Shown: piece after piece, positions 6,455-14,856 of the stretch
How the letters are laid out: the number at the start of each line of letters is the position of its first letter
Position numbering within the stretch: the stretch's first letter is position 1
Notes under the pieces: model-generated
Told to the model about the DNA's origin: nothing
Databases searched by the model: none
Seen by the model: the letters and a program-made list of their open reading frames with translations, nothing else
Position numbers and translations under genes: made by a program
DNA from: Candidatus Faecivivens stercoripullorum
Lineage (GTDB): Bacteria; Bacillota; Clostridia; Oscillospirales; Ruminococcaceae
NCBI GenBank assembly: GCA_018715285.1
Contig: DVLW01000030.1
Location: 1 to 16,982 of the forward strand
Reading direction: 5' to 3'
Length of the DNA: 16,982 nucleotides

Positions 6455-7515
6455 GCAATCTGGACAAGCTGGTCAGCATTACGATTAACTTACAGGCGAC
6501 GGTTGCGGATGGGGTATCGTTTTCCAATATGCTGATTCTTGGAGCTGCTCCCGCGTCCGGTTCACCGCAGGATATTGCCGCATATGGCAGTCTGGCAGAG
6601 GTTCAGGACGCCGGTTGGAAGGTGACAGGCGAAGAAGCGGAACCGGTCGGTATTGCAGCAAGAATCGCATTTGCCAACGGTGCAAAGCTGGTATATATCG
6701 GTGTGGTAAAAGCGGAGGAAACAGCTGTGCAGGCGGTGACCCGCTCGCTGGATACCGAAGGCTGGTATGTGGTAGCTCCGGCCGGTGTTGAACCGGATGA
6801 GATGGAAGACCTTGCGGAGTATATCGAGACAACCGAAAAGCTGCTGGTATATGGCTATTCCCAGACCGACCCGGTTTCCCAGACAGAACTTTACCGGACG
6901 GCGGCAGTCTGCTGTGATCATGTGTATGGAACGGCGGTTGAAGCCGAGTCAGGCGATGGGTATAAACATATCGCCCTTTGCGCCAAGGCACTGCAATACA
7001 CGCCCGGAAGCGAAACCTGGGCATTTAAACCAGTTTCCAGCGTGACCGCCTCGCAGTTTACAACCGCGCAGATGAAAACGCTGGAAGACGCGCATACAAA
7101 TTATATCGCCTCTGTTGGCGGCAGAACCATCACCATGAACGGTCAGGTCAAGGCCGGGGAATGGATTGACCTCATCCGGTTCAGGGACTGGCTGAAAAAT
7201 GAAATGCAGGTAGAGGTTGCCACACTTTTCCTCAAACGCCCGAAAATTCCCTATACCGACAGCGGCATTGCCCTGATCGACAAGGTGATGCGCACCGTCT
7301 TAAAGCGTGGACAGCAAAACGGCGGGATTGCCGAGGATGCGTACGACAGCAACGAAAACCTGATTCCGGGATTTACAACCAGCGTTCCGCTGGCAGCGGA
7401 TATTTCCGATTCGGTCAAGGCATCCCGCAAACTGACCGGCTGCACATTCAGCGCCATCATTGCCGGTGCGATTCACATGGTGGAAATCAACGGCGATATG
7501 GTGTATTCGAGATAA
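6451..7515 (+). CDS. Tail sheath protein (DUF3383)
   Basis: This 354-residue protein is the contractile sheath subunit of the DUF3383 family. The N-terminus MSNLDKLVSITINLQ and the following SFSNMLILG, the Ala-rich ranges (AARIAFANGAKLVYIGVVKA) and the C-terminal helix-strand region (WIDLIRFRDWLKNEMQVE, then GCTFSAIIAGAIHMVEINGD) are typical. The WIDLIRFRDWL helix matches the conserved C-terminal domain in sheath proteins that forms the inter-subunit mesh. It starts in an ATGA overlap and is followed directly by the tube gene. The presence of a sheath makes the particle myovirus-like. Length is near the shorter end for phage sheaths. Confidence 0.87.
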   Translation: MSNLDKLVSITINLQATVADGVSFSNMLILGAAPASGSPQDIAAYGSLAEVQDAGWKVTGEEAEPVGIAARIAFANGAKLVYIGVVKAEETAVQAVTRSLDTEGWYVVAPAGVEPDEMEDLAEYIETTEKLLVYGYSQTDPVSQTELYRTAAVCCDHVYGTAVEAESGDGYKHIALCAKALQYTPGSETWAFKPVSSVTASQFTTAQMKTLEDAHTNYIASVGGRTITMNGQVKAGEWIDLIRFRDWLKNEMQVEVATLFLKRPKIPYTDSGIALIDKVMRTVLKRGQQNGGIAEDAYDSNENLIPGFTTSVPLAADISDSVKASRKLTGCTFSAIIAGAIHMVEINGDMVYSR

Positions 7516-7530
7516 AAAGGGGGCTTATGG

Positions 7531-7941
7531 ATGGTACACACGTATAATCCCAAAGAGGTGATTGCGGCATTTGGCAGCCACATTATCAGCGGTTTTGCGG
7601 AAGATACCTTTATCTCTATCGAGGCCAAAGGGGAAGGCATTCCGGCAACAGTCGGCTGTGACGGTGAGGTGGTGCGTTCGGTATCGCCGGACGACACCTA
7701 TGACGTAAAAATTACCCTGCTTTACGGGTCAGAAAGCAGCAGTTATTTTCAGTCGTCCTTTAATCGGGACAAAAAGACCGGTGATGCTGCCCAGTCGCTG
7801 ATTATCAAGGATTTAAAGGGTGGTCTTGTCTTTTCTGCCGATCAGGCGTGGGTGTCGCAGGTTGCGTCCCGTACCTATGGAAAAACCGCAAACTCGCGCG
7901 AATGGACACTGACCACTGGACAGGCTGAGATGAACGAATAA
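7531..7941 (+). CDS. Tail tube protein (DUF3277)
   Basis: This 136-residue protein is the inner tail tube subunit, DUF3277 family. It follows the sheath gene as expected. The YNPKEVIAAFGSHIISGF start, the GCDGEVVRSVSPDD turn, and the SSYFQSSFNRDKKTGDAAQS segment are typical of this tube family. It should form stacked hexameric rings inside the sheath, with length set by the tape measure at 8620. ATG 7531 follows AAGGGGG at 7517-7523. A closer ATG at 7527 is out of frame. Confidence 0.85.
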   Translation: MVHTYNPKEVIAAFGSHIISGFAEDTFISIEAKGEGIPATVGCDGEVVRSVSPDDTYDVKITLLYGSESSSYFQSSFNRDKKTGDAAQSLIIKDLKGGLVFSADQAWVSQVASRTYGKTANSREWTLTTGQAEMNE

Positions 7942-7956
7942 GGGAGGTGGTCGGAT

Positions 7957-8412
7957 ATGCTCAAACAGTTGGAACCAACCGTTAAAACGATTGGAGAACA
8001 TACCTTTTATCTGCGTCCGCTGCCTGCGATGCGGGCGGCAAAGGTGAGCGGTCAGCTGATTGCAGCACTTGCGCCTGTCTTTGCCGGTATTGCACCGCTG
8101 CTGGGTGAAAACAGTGGAGAAACGTCTCAGCTGGATGTCGGGGCGATTGCGGAAGGACTTGGAATGCTGGATGAAAACAAGCTGGACAGCCTGATTCGTG
8201 CGCTGCTGTTTTCTTATGGAAACGTCGCGGTCGAGACAGAAGGGAAAGCAGTCGCACTGACAGAAGACCTTGTAAACGAGCTGTTTTGCGGTGAGGTGCA
8301 GGATTTGTTTTTGCTGTGCGGGTATGTGGTACAGGAGAATTTCCAGAGTTTTTTCAGGAAATGGAGCAGCCTGTCTGGTGCGCAAAATCTGCTCCGCAGG
8401 ATACAGACCTGA
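7957..8412 (+). CDS. Tail assembly chaperone, short (in-frame) product
   Basis: This 151-residue protein lies between tube and tape measure genes and is the G-like short chaperone. It is largely helical: an N-terminal strand-rich start (LKQLEPTVKTIGEHTFYLR), then helices around MRAAKVSGQLIAALAPVFAG and ENKLDSLIRALLFSYG. Its C-terminus overlaps a second plus-strand reading frame in the -1 register. ATG 7957 follows GGGAGGTGG at 7943-7951. Tail assembly chaperones bind the tape measure and recruit tube subunits. Family recognition rests on position, size and the frameshift arrangement. Confidence 0.83.
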   Translation: MLKQLEPTVKTIGEHTFYLRPLPAMRAAKVSGQLIAALAPVFAGIAPLLGENSGETSQLDVGAIAEGLGMLDENKLDSLIRALLFSYGNVAVETEGKAVALTEDLVNELFCGEVQDLFLLCGYVVQENFQSFFRKWSSLSGAQNLLRRIQT

Positions 8413-8615
8413 CCCGGTACGGGACACTGGACGGGACACAGTTTTGTGAACTGGAACTGCGGATGTATACCCTGATTAAGTCGGGGAAAGCGTCGATGTT
8501 TGAACTGGAAGAATATTATACCATGTCGGAAGCGCTCAAACTGTATGCGCTGCTGCAGATGGATATTGATATTCAGAATGCCAGGATAAGGGAAGCAGAA
8601 GAACAGAGGAGGTGA
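7957..8615 (+). CDS. Tail assembly chaperone, long product by -1 ribosomal frameshift (joins at 8355)
   Basis: Slippage at TTTTTTC (8349-8355) would join residues 1-133 of the short chaperone to an 86-residue extension in the -1 frame, ending at the TGA at 8613-8615; the full product is 219 residues. The extension begins QEMEQPVWCAK and has a folded look: TRYGTLDGTQFCELELRMYT, then a helix-rich segment ending in EAEEQRR. The -1 frame has no ribosome binding site of its own and stops within the tape measure ribosome binding site. This corresponds to the G/GT pair of lambda, where the extension binds the tube and G binds the tape measure. Sequence and geometry strongly support it; the efficiency of shifting cannot be read from sequence. 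Confidence 0.85.
8349..8395 (+). promoter_or_regulatory. -1 programmed frameshift signal (slippery heptamer and stem-loop)
   Basis: The heptamer T TTT TTC at 8349-8355 is in the correct phase (X XXY YYZ) relative to the chaperone frame, so both tRNAs can re-pair in the -1 frame on TTT TTT. Seven nucleotides later a perfect 7-bp stem, GGAGCAG (8363-8369) with CTGCTCC (8389-8395), closes a 19-nt loop. The spacing is in the optimal range for stimulating a shift. Confidence 0.85.
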
Positions 8616-8619
8616 GCGG

Positions 8620-10623
8620 GTGGCAATCAGTATCGGGCAGTTTATGTTCGAGCTACTGTTTGGTGTGGATAAAGGCGCGAAGGCGCAGGTCGAAGGTGAA
8701 TTGCAGGCACTCAAAGAGATGGCTTCCAACCTTCTTGGAAAAATCGGCATCGCCTTTTCAATCAGCGGCCTGTATAACGCGATCAACGGCTGTGTGCAGC
8801 TCGCTTCCAATGTAGAGGAGATGCAGAACAAGTTTGATGTCGTTTTTGCCGGGCTGACAGACGAAGTGGAAACATGGGCCTCCGACTTTGCGGACGCAAT
8901 TGGAAGAAACAAAAACGATATCAAAGGGTATGTCGCAGATATGCAAAACCTGCTGGTCGGTTTTATGGGACAGGACCGGAGAAAAGAAGCCGCCGAAATG
9001 TCCAAGAGCATGACGCAGCTTGCAATGGATCTGGCATCCTTTGCCAATCTGGATGAAGCGTACGCGGTTGAAGCAATGACCAACGCCGTCATGGGTGAAA
9101 CCGAATCAGCCAAATCTCTTGGCGCTGTCCTCAATGATCTGACCCGTGCGCAGGCAATGCAGGAACTGGGGCTTTCCGGTACCTACGACGCGCTCGATCA
9201 GGTCGCAAAGATGCAGGTCAATTACCAGGCAATCCTTGACCAGTCGGCTGATGCAGTCGGAGACTGCGAACGCAGCGTGAATTCCTATAAAAGCACACTG
9301 ACTGCTTTCCAGTCCAAGCTGACCGAAATCAGGACGATCATCGGTCAGTTTTTTATGCCCACATTTTCAAAAGTCCTGCGGTTTGGTTCACAGGGACTTG
9401 CTGCTCTGCGTGACTGGTTGGGACGGCTGACCGAGCTTGCCGACCGGCTGGGAGGAGCAGACAGGGTTATCTCGATGCTGGCAATCTCAATCGGTGCGCT
9501 GATGGCAATTCTGAATTTCCAGAAGATCATCACCGGCGTGAAAACCGTCACGTCGCTGCTCGCCGGACCCGGAATCAAACTTGCGGCACTTTTGGCTGTA
9601 ATCATCCTTGTCGCACTGGCAGTTGAAGACCTTGTAAGGTTTGTACAGGGAAAGGATTCTGTCATCGGAACCCTGTTTGAAAAAGCAGGACTTGACGCAG
9701 AAGCGGCAAGAGAAAAAATACTTGCCGCATGGGAGCAGCTCAAAACTGCTGCTGTAAATCTGTGCGGGAAACTGAAGGAAGCCTTTTCCGGTGCGTTTGA
9801 AGCAATCGGGCGCTGGTGGGATGAGAACGGGGACAGCATAATCAGTCACATTGGGACAATCCTGTACGGACTGATTGACGTAATTGCTTCCATCATTGAA
9901 ACAATTGCCAATCTGCTGAATGGAGACTGGGCAGCTGCATGGGAGTCTGCCAATCAGGCCTGCTACCGGTTCAGCCAGACAGTGATGGAATTGCTTGGCT
10001 GGGTCTGGGAAGGAATTGTCGACATCTTTTCTCCGCTGGCCCGCTGGTTGCAGAGACTGTGGAATGATGCCAAAAATGCCGTTTCCACCAAAGTCAGTGA
10101 GATTCGGCAGAGCATTGTCGATGGATTTACCGCCGCAATCGACTGGATCAAATCACTGCCGGGACAGGCTATACAGTGGGGCAGTGATTTTGTGCAGGGA
10201 CTGATCGACGGCATTCAGAGCAAGGTGCAGGCGGTAATCGATTCGGTTGCCGGAATCGCGGAAAAAATCCGTTCTTACCTGCATTTCTCCGTTCCGGATG
10301 AAGGCCCGCTCACCGATTACGAAAGCTGGATGCCGGACTTTATGACCGGTCTGGCAAAGGGTATTCAGGCCAATCTGCCGATGATTACCAGCGCAATGAA
10401 AAAGGTGTCGGCAGTCATGACGCTGGGCGTTCAGCCAACACCGACAACGGTCGGCGCTGTCGCAGCAAGCGGAGGTTCTGGTCGGGTTATTAATCAGAAC
10501 GTCAATATCAATAACCAGTTCCACGGAGATGTTGCCGGTCAGAAAAAGTCCGCCGAAGCGATGAAGCAGGCGACCGACGATACGACCGCCGAACTGGCAA
10601 GGGCAATCGAACAGACCAGATGA
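8620..10623 (+). CDS. Tail tape measure protein
   Basis: This 667-residue protein sets tail length and is ejected ahead of the DNA. The N-terminal part is helical with the ISIGQFMFELLFGVDKGAK start, and residues about 60-200 resemble the TP901/PhageMin-type core. Two hydrophobic segments lie near residues 285-300 and 320-336, typical of tape measures that insert in membranes. A C-terminal LHFSVPDEGPLTDYESWMPD block near residue 553 and the GLAKGI helix are characteristic of tape measure C-terminal domains. GTG 8620 is chosen because AGAGGAGGTGA at 8605-8615 precedes it. Using 0.15 nm per residue from the family rule, the tail would be roughly 100 nm. No embedded lysozyme or peptidase domain is visible. 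Confidence 0.88.
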   Translation: MAISIGQFMFELLFGVDKGAKAQVEGELQALKEMASNLLGKIGIAFSISGLYNAINGCVQLASNVEEMQNKFDVVFAGLTDEVETWASDFADAIGRNKNDIKGYVADMQNLLVGFMGQDRRKEAAEMSKSMTQLAMDLASFANLDEAYAVEAMTNAVMGETESAKSLGAVLNDLTRAQAMQELGLSGTYDALDQVAKMQVNYQAILDQSADAVGDCERSVNSYKSTLTAFQSKLTEIRTIIGQFFMPTFSKVLRFGSQGLAALRDWLGRLTELADRLGGADRVISMLAISIGALMAILNFQKIITGVKTVTSLLAGPGIKLAALLAVIILVALAVEDLVRFVQGKDSVIGTLFEKAGLDAEAAREKILAAWEQLKTAAVNLCGKLKEAFSGAFEAIGRWWDENGDSIISHIGTILYGLIDVIASIIETIANLLNGDWAAAWESANQACYRFSQTVMELLGWVWEGIVDIFSPLARWLQRLWNDAKNAVSTKVSEIRQSIVDGFTAAIDWIKSLPGQAIQWGSDFVQGLIDGIQSKVQAVIDSVAGIAEKIRSYLHFSVPDEGPLTDYESWMPDFMTGLAKGIQANLPMITSAMKKVSAVMTLGVQPTPTTVGAVAASGGSGRVINQNVNINNQFHGDVAGQKKSAEAMKQATDDTTAELARAIEQTR

Positions 10624-10639
10624 AGGGAGGACAGCAAAG

Positions 10640-11260
10640 ATGATGCGTGCATCACAGCCAGTTTCGATAAATGGGATTGAGTTTGATGCTCTGATTTCAG
10701 AAGAGAGGGAACTGACCGCAGAAGTGCCGGAATATGTCACTGAAACAGGGTATACCGTCAGTGACAACATCGTCCTGTCACCCCAGACGCTGCAAATGAC
10801 ATTGCTGCTGAGTAATACGCCTGTATCGTGGATGGAACATGCCGGTGAAAGCCATGTCGCGGATATTATTGCACAGCTGGAAGAACTGTATCTGTCGCGG
10901 GAGCTGGTGACGGTCATTACAACCGATAAGACCTATCAGAATATGGCGATCACCAGCCTTGGCATCCGCAAAAATACGACCTACGGCTTTTCCCGGGAAA
11001 TACCGGTCAGCCTCAAAGAGGTTCTGCAAACCGAGGTGAAGACCACCACCATCCCGGACAGTTATGCCAAAAGCGGCAGCACCGGTGCAAATGCCGGAAC
11101 TGCCGCAACAACCGCAGTGTCTTCTGCTTCTTCCTCAGTCGGAACCGGCGGCGGGAACGCGTCAGGTTCCAGCAGCGGCAATAATTCCGGTTCCGGTTCT
11201 TCCGGGAGCGGCTCTATCCTGTATAACGCAGGAGTCGCGCTCGGATTGATTAAAGATTGA
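10640..11260 (+). CDS. Baseplate Dit-like protein with Ser/Gly low-complexity tail
   Basis: This 206-residue protein has an N-terminal domain (about 1-135) like the Dit-like distal tail proteins that ring the tube end. The first conserved run is ASQPVSINGIEFDALISEER. The rest, about 145-195, is an extreme low-complexity region of Gly, Ser, Ala, Thr and Asn, then a short hydrophobic end (ILYNAGVALGLIKD). A Dit-like domain ending in a disordered linker is unusual in such length. AGGGAGG at 10624-10630 precedes ATG 10640; a second ATG at 10643 is in frame. The gene follows the tape measure, as expected. Confidence 0.8.
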   Translation: MMRASQPVSINGIEFDALISEERELTAEVPEYVTETGYTVSDNIVLSPQTLQMTLLLSNTPVSWMEHAGESHVADIIAQLEELYLSRELVTVITTDKTYQNMAITSLGIRKNTTYGFSREIPVSLKEVLQTEVKTTTIPDSYAKSGSTGANAGTAATTAVSSASSSVGTGGGNASGSSSGNNSGSGSSGSGSILYNAGVALGLIKD

Positions 11261-11274
11261 CGGGAGGAAATCAG

Positions 11275-11589
11275 ATGGACTATATCGTAATCGACCTTCC
11301 GCAGATGAACGACAGCTTTTCAAGGGTATCGCTGAGCGGGACGGCTTATTATATCCGAATGACCTATAACGATACCGGCGGATACTGGATGTTTGGCCTG
11401 TACGACGCGACAAGGCAGCCTATTATCGAAGGGGTTCGTGTCGTGAATGATTTTCCGCTCAATGCTTTCTGTTCCGACCAGCGGATGCCATCCGGTGTTT
11501 TTGGCGTAATCGGCAGCGAACCAGGACATGACAGCTTTATCACCGGTGCGTCAAAACTGGTCTTCATGCCGGGAGGTGGAACAAATTGA
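11275..11589 (+). CDS. Baseplate plug protein, Pam3 gp18-like
   Basis: This 104-residue protein matches the small baseplate plug family named after cyanophage Pam3 gp18. The MDYIVIDLPQMNDSFSRVSL start, YYIRMTYNDTGGYWMFGLYD and the GVRVVNDFPLNAF segment are its typical features. It is thought to seal the hub between tube and spike. ATG 11275 is chosen by GGGAGG at 11262-11267; the frame stays open to an earlier ATG at 11257 overlapping the previous gene. The stop overlaps the TTG start of the hub gene. Confidence 0.78.
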   Translation: MDYIVIDLPQMNDSFSRVSLSGTAYYIRMTYNDTGGYWMFGLYDATRQPIIEGVRVVNDFPLNAFCSDQRMPSGVFGVIGSEPGHDSFITGASKLVFMPGGGTN

Positions 11590-12446
11590 CCAACTGGGAC
11601 AGACAATACCGGTTGTCTGCCGGTCCTGCCGGCGGGACCGGATTTGAAATCGGCGAAACCAGTCCGCAGCAGCCGACCGCTATGCACATCAATTTTTCTC
11701 TCAGCAAAAATGACAGTTCGACCAGCAACACCGGAAAGGTTACTGTCTGGAATCTGAGTGATGCGCATATCGCGACACTGAACGAAAAAGACTGCTGTGT
11801 CCAGCTGAAAGCAGGATACGGGAAAACGATGGGACTGATTTTCAGTGGACTTGTCTCGTTTGTCTGCACCGAAAAGGACGGCGCTGACCAGAAGACAACC
11901 ATCGAAGTGACCGACAGTACAGTTGGAATCCGGGATACCTATGTTTCGGTATCTTACGCGGATAAAATCAACGCCCGTCCAATTCTGGACGATATCGCGG
12001 CGCAGATGGGACTGGTTCCCAGCTATTCTTACGATGCACAGTTTTCCGATATCCAGAATGGGTTTTCTTTTGTCGGTCTGGCACGGGATGGACTGGATAA
12101 GGTTTGCCATACCAGCAACCTGACATGGTCTTTGCAGAACGGTGTCTTGCAGATCAAAAAGACCGGCAGCACGATGACACAGGAAGTTTATCTTCTTTCG
12201 CCGGAAACCGGGCTGATCGGGATGCCAAAAAAGGTTCAGATTTCTTCCAGCAGTTCCACCGATCAGCAGTCGGTCGGCTGGGATGTGGAATTTTTCCTGA
12301 ATCCGTCCATTAACGTGGATGATTATCTTCGGCTGGAAAGCCGGTATGTGACCGGATTTTTCCGTGTCAGTACAATTCAGATTTCAGGTGACAATATTTC
12401 CGGCGACTGGGTTTGCAGCGCACGGCTTTTGGAGGTGGGCGGATGA
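11586..12446 (+). CDS. Baseplate hub protein
   Basis: This 286-residue protein follows the plug and precedes the spike, the position of the hub (Mu gp44/T4 gp27-like). It has the sequence layout of Pam3-type hub proteins: an N-terminal strand-rich domain (NWDRQYRLSAGPAGG, then INFSLSKNDSSTSNTGKVTV), a segment with alternating strands and helices (NARPILDDIAAQMGLVPSYS) and a C-terminal strand-rich domain (GFFRVSTIQISGDNISGDWV). TTG 11586 is selected by GGGAGGTGG at 11571-11579 and overlaps the previous stop by 4 nt. The hub connects tube and spike. Confidence 0.8.
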   Translation: MTNWDRQYRLSAGPAGGTGFEIGETSPQQPTAMHINFSLSKNDSSTSNTGKVTVWNLSDAHIATLNEKDCCVQLKAGYGKTMGLIFSGLVSFVCTEKDGADQKTTIEVTDSTVGIRDTYVSVSYADKINARPILDDIAAQMGLVPSYSYDAQFSDIQNGFSFVGLARDGLDKVCHTSNLTWSLQNGVLQIKKTGSTMTQEVYLLSPETGLIGMPKKVQISSSSSTDQQSVGWDVEFFLNPSINVDDYLRLESRYVTGFFRVSTIQISGDNISGDWVCSARLLEVGG

Positions 12447-13042
12447 TACCGGAACTGGTGGATGCACTGACAAATAATGGGAAAAAGATGCTTTCCGGCG
12501 TGCATACGGCTGTTCCCGGAAAAATTGTTTCCTTTGATGCCGAAAAGGGGTTGGCGGTTGTTTTGCCGGAAATGGCACTGAAAAAGAAGGACGGCAGCAA
12601 GCTCTCATACCCGCAGATTACTGGCGTGCCGGTTGTGTTTCCACAGTCGGCAGGGCAGCAGGCGGCGGTGGTTTTTCCGGTGAAGGAAGGGGATGGCTGT
12701 CTGCTGGTCTTTGCAGAAAAGAGTATTGAGCCGTGGCTTAGTGGCGGGGAAAGTGATACCGAACTGGATTTTGACCTTTCAAATGCGATTGCCATTCCCG
12801 GCCTGTTCAATTTATCCAGCGAATACATAAAAGAAGCCTGCCAGAAAGACGCGGTCGTCATTGCACGTCAGAACCGGAAAATAACGATTACCAGTGAGAA
12901 AATCATCATCGACGGAGATGTGCAGGTCAACGGGAAAATGACGCTGACAGGGGATGTCATAGCGTTAGGTATCTCACTGGCTCATCATACCCACAGCGGC
13001 GTCGAGCCGGGAAGCGGTTCGACCGGACAACCAAAACAATAA
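12443..13042 (+). CDS. Gp138-like membrane-puncturing spike protein
   Basis: This 199-residue protein resembles the Gp138 family of short tail spikes. It has an OB-like N-terminal domain (GVHTAVPGKIVSFDAEKGLA, then PQITGVPVVFPQ), a domain boundary near residues 120-140, a beta-helical stem (ITSEKIIIDGDVQVNGKMTL) and a tip with HHTHSGV at 181-187. Such HxH motifs bind metal at the apex of trimeric phage spikes, giving a sharp point for membrane puncture. The C-terminus ends in a short Gly/Ser tail. ATG 12443 overlaps the preceding TGA (ATGA) and follows GGAGGTGG at 12430-12437; an upstream ATG at 12413 lies inside the hub gene. Confidence 0.85.
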   Translation: MIPELVDALTNNGKKMLSGVHTAVPGKIVSFDAEKGLAVVLPEMALKKKDGSKLSYPQITGVPVVFPQSAGQQAAVVFPVKEGDGCLLVFAEKSIEPWLSGGESDTELDFDLSNAIAIPGLFNLSSEYIKEACQKDAVVIARQNRKITITSEKIIIDGDVQVNGKMTLTGDVIALGISLAHHTHSGVEPGSGSTGQPKQ

Positions 13043-13057
13043 CAGGAGGGAGTGCAA

Positions 13058-13435
13058 TTGAAAGATCTGCTGCTGGGAGAGGACGGCGATCTGTATCTGA
13101 CAGATACAAGTGATGTTGTGATAACCGACAGCGTGCGTCAGGCAATCAGAATCCGGTTGTTATGGTTTTTGTCTGAATGGCGGCTGGGTCCGTCGCTTGG
13201 CGTGCCGTACTACGAGGATTTCTTTGTAAAAAGAGGGAATATGCTGAAAATGCGGGCGGATATCCGTGCTGCACTGATGTCTGTCGAAGAGGTTACAGCC
13301 GTGAACAGCCTGACGATCACCGTCAATCCGCAGACCCGGACGGCAAAGGTCCTTTTCAGCGTTTCGACAACAGAAGATGTATATAAAAGCGAGGTGGAAT
13401 TATGGCAGCATATGGCGTCACGCCAAACGGACTGA
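13058..13435 (+). CDS. gp25-like baseplate wedge protein
   Basis: This 125-residue protein resembles the T4 gp25/DUF2634 group of small wedge proteins at the sheath-baseplate junction. Diagnostic features are SVRQAIRIRLLWFLSEWRLG, then PSLGVPYYEDFFVKRG, and a helix/strand end. TTG 13058 is preferred because AGGAGGG at 13044-13050 sits 7 nt upstream; a GTG at 13052 would leave only one base of spacing. The last 34 nt overlap the baseplate J gene. Confidence 0.83.
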   Translation: MKDLLLGEDGDLYLTDTSDVVITDSVRQAIRIRLLWFLSEWRLGPSLGVPYYEDFFVKRGNMLKMRADIRAALMSVEEVTAVNSLTITVNPQTRTAKVLFSVSTTEDVYKSEVELWQHMASRQTD

Positions 13436-14856
13436 ATATCAAGCGGCTGGATGTCATTCTGGGCGAAATGCAGGATGATCTGACCGATGCGCTCGGATTC
13501 AATGTCCGGCAGAATCCGCAGTCGTTTTTGAATGTCCTGCTGACCAACTTTGCCGACAAGATAGCGGAGCTTTGGGAATATGGCGCGCAGGTGTATCATT
13601 CGGAATACCCGTCTTCCGCGTCTGATCAGTCGCTTGATTATGCGGCTCAGTACAGCGGGATTACAAGAGAACAGCAGGCGCCGTCCTATTATCCGCTGCT
13701 TTGTACGGGTGTAGACGGTACGGTTTTGTATGCCGGAACGCGGGTTGCAACCGATTTGAACCCCGAAACCCAGCTTGTTTTAAACAGCGAGGCAGTTATC
13801 AGCCGGTCATCCTTTTCACGGGCAGTTATCCGGCTTGCAACAACCGGGAGCACCGGAACATTTACGATTATTCTGGACGAAAAGAGCTATAACTTTGCTG
13901 CGGCAGACGTGCTTCCTGCAAACGATATTTTCACAGCGCTGGCCGCCAAAATTCCCGAACCTTTTTCCTGTTCGGTATCAGATGGTATGCTGACCATTGA
14001 AGCGGATGACATGGCAGTCGCGCACAGCCTGGCATTGTCGGAGAATATGACAACCCAGTCTGTTACCAGTACGATTACCTTTGCAACGGTTGAAAATGGG
14101 GATATCTGCCTTCCTTCCGGTTCGGTCACCCGGATTATTACCGGTATCAATGGTTTTACATCGGTCACCAACAGTCTGGGCTATATCGCCGGACGGCTGA
14201 GAGAAACAGATGCAGAGTTCCGGCAGTCTTATGCGGACAAAATCTTTCTGCGTTCCAGCCGGATGGTTGAAAGCATCCGCAGTGCCATTCTGGCAAATGT
14301 ACAGGGAGTCACCTCCTGTCGGGTGTTTGAAAATGATACCAACGAGGTGGATGATATGGGCCGCTGGCCGCACTCGGTGGAGATCGTTGCCGATGGTGGG
14401 GACAGCTATGAGATTGCGCAGCAGATTCTGAATACCAAGGCTGGCGGAATCAATACCTTCGGCAGTACAGCTGTAACGGTTCCGGGATTGTATGGGGAAG
14501 ATATCACCATTCGTTTCAATCGCCCGGTCAGCCTGTATATCTGGTTTCAGGTGACGCTTACGCTGTCTGAGACAGAAACGGTGACCAGCAACTACGCTGA
14601 TCTTATCCGGGAAATTATCCTGAACCGGCTTTCCGGGATGGAACCGGGAGCGACAGTTGCGCCGCAGAAAAACTTTTACGATGCCATTTATTCCAGCGTG
14701 TCCGGGATTGAATACGTCGATATTTATATGTTTTCCAGCGAAGACGCATCGGCTGAACCGGAATCCTATCCGCTGCGCAGTATCAGAATATCCGACCGGC
14801 AAAAAGCTGTATCCAGTACCGACAGAATTCAGGTGGTGATTGCAGATGCCGATTGA
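13402..14856 (+). CDS. Baseplate J-like wedge protein
   Basis: This 484-residue protein is a large baseplate wedge of the baseplate J/gp47 kind (T4 gp6-like). The N-terminus (GLNIKRLDVILGEMQDDLTD) is a helix typical of these proteins, the middle is strand-rich, and the region around GRLRETDAEFRQSYADKIF begins the conserved J-like core. The C-terminal region carries VSLYIWFQVTLTLSETETV. It binds the gp25-like and gpI-like partners encoded on either side. ATG 13402 follows GAGGTGG at 13391-13397. Length is in the family range. Confidence 0.87.
   Translation: MAAYGVTPNGLNIKRLDVILGEMQDDLTDALGFNVRQNPQSFLNVLLTNFADKIAELWEYGAQVYHSEYPSSASDQSLDYAAQYSGITREQQAPSYYPLLCTGVDGTVLYAGTRVATDLNPETQLVLNSEAVISRSSFSRAVIRLATTGSTGTFTIILDEKSYNFAAADVLPANDIFTALAAKIPEPFSCSVSDGMLTIEADDMAVAHSLALSENMTTQSVTSTITFATVENGDICLPSGSVTRIITGINGFTSVTNSLGYIAGRLRETDAEFRQSYADKIFLRSSRMVESIRSAILANVQGVTSCRVFENDTNEVDDMGRWPHSVEIVADGGDSYEIAQQILNTKAGGINTFGSTAVTVPGLYGEDITIRFNRPVSLYIWFQVTLTLSETETVTSNYADLIREIILNRLSGMEPGATVAPQKNFYDAIYSSVSGIEYVDIYMFSSEDASAEPESYPLRSIRISDRQKAVSSTDRIQVVIADAD

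Noticed and set aside
8363..8400. Possible pseudoknot between loop bases 8370-8374 and 8396-8400 downstream of the frameshift stem
   Set aside because: The pairing would leave no connecting bases on either side of the second stem, so a standard H-type pseudoknot is sterically unlikely. The plain stem-loop is enough.
8316..8615. Separate small gene starting at the GTG at 8316
   Set aside because: There is no ribosome binding site, and the frame is in exact -1 register with a slippery heptamer, so it is better read as the frameshift extension of the chaperone.
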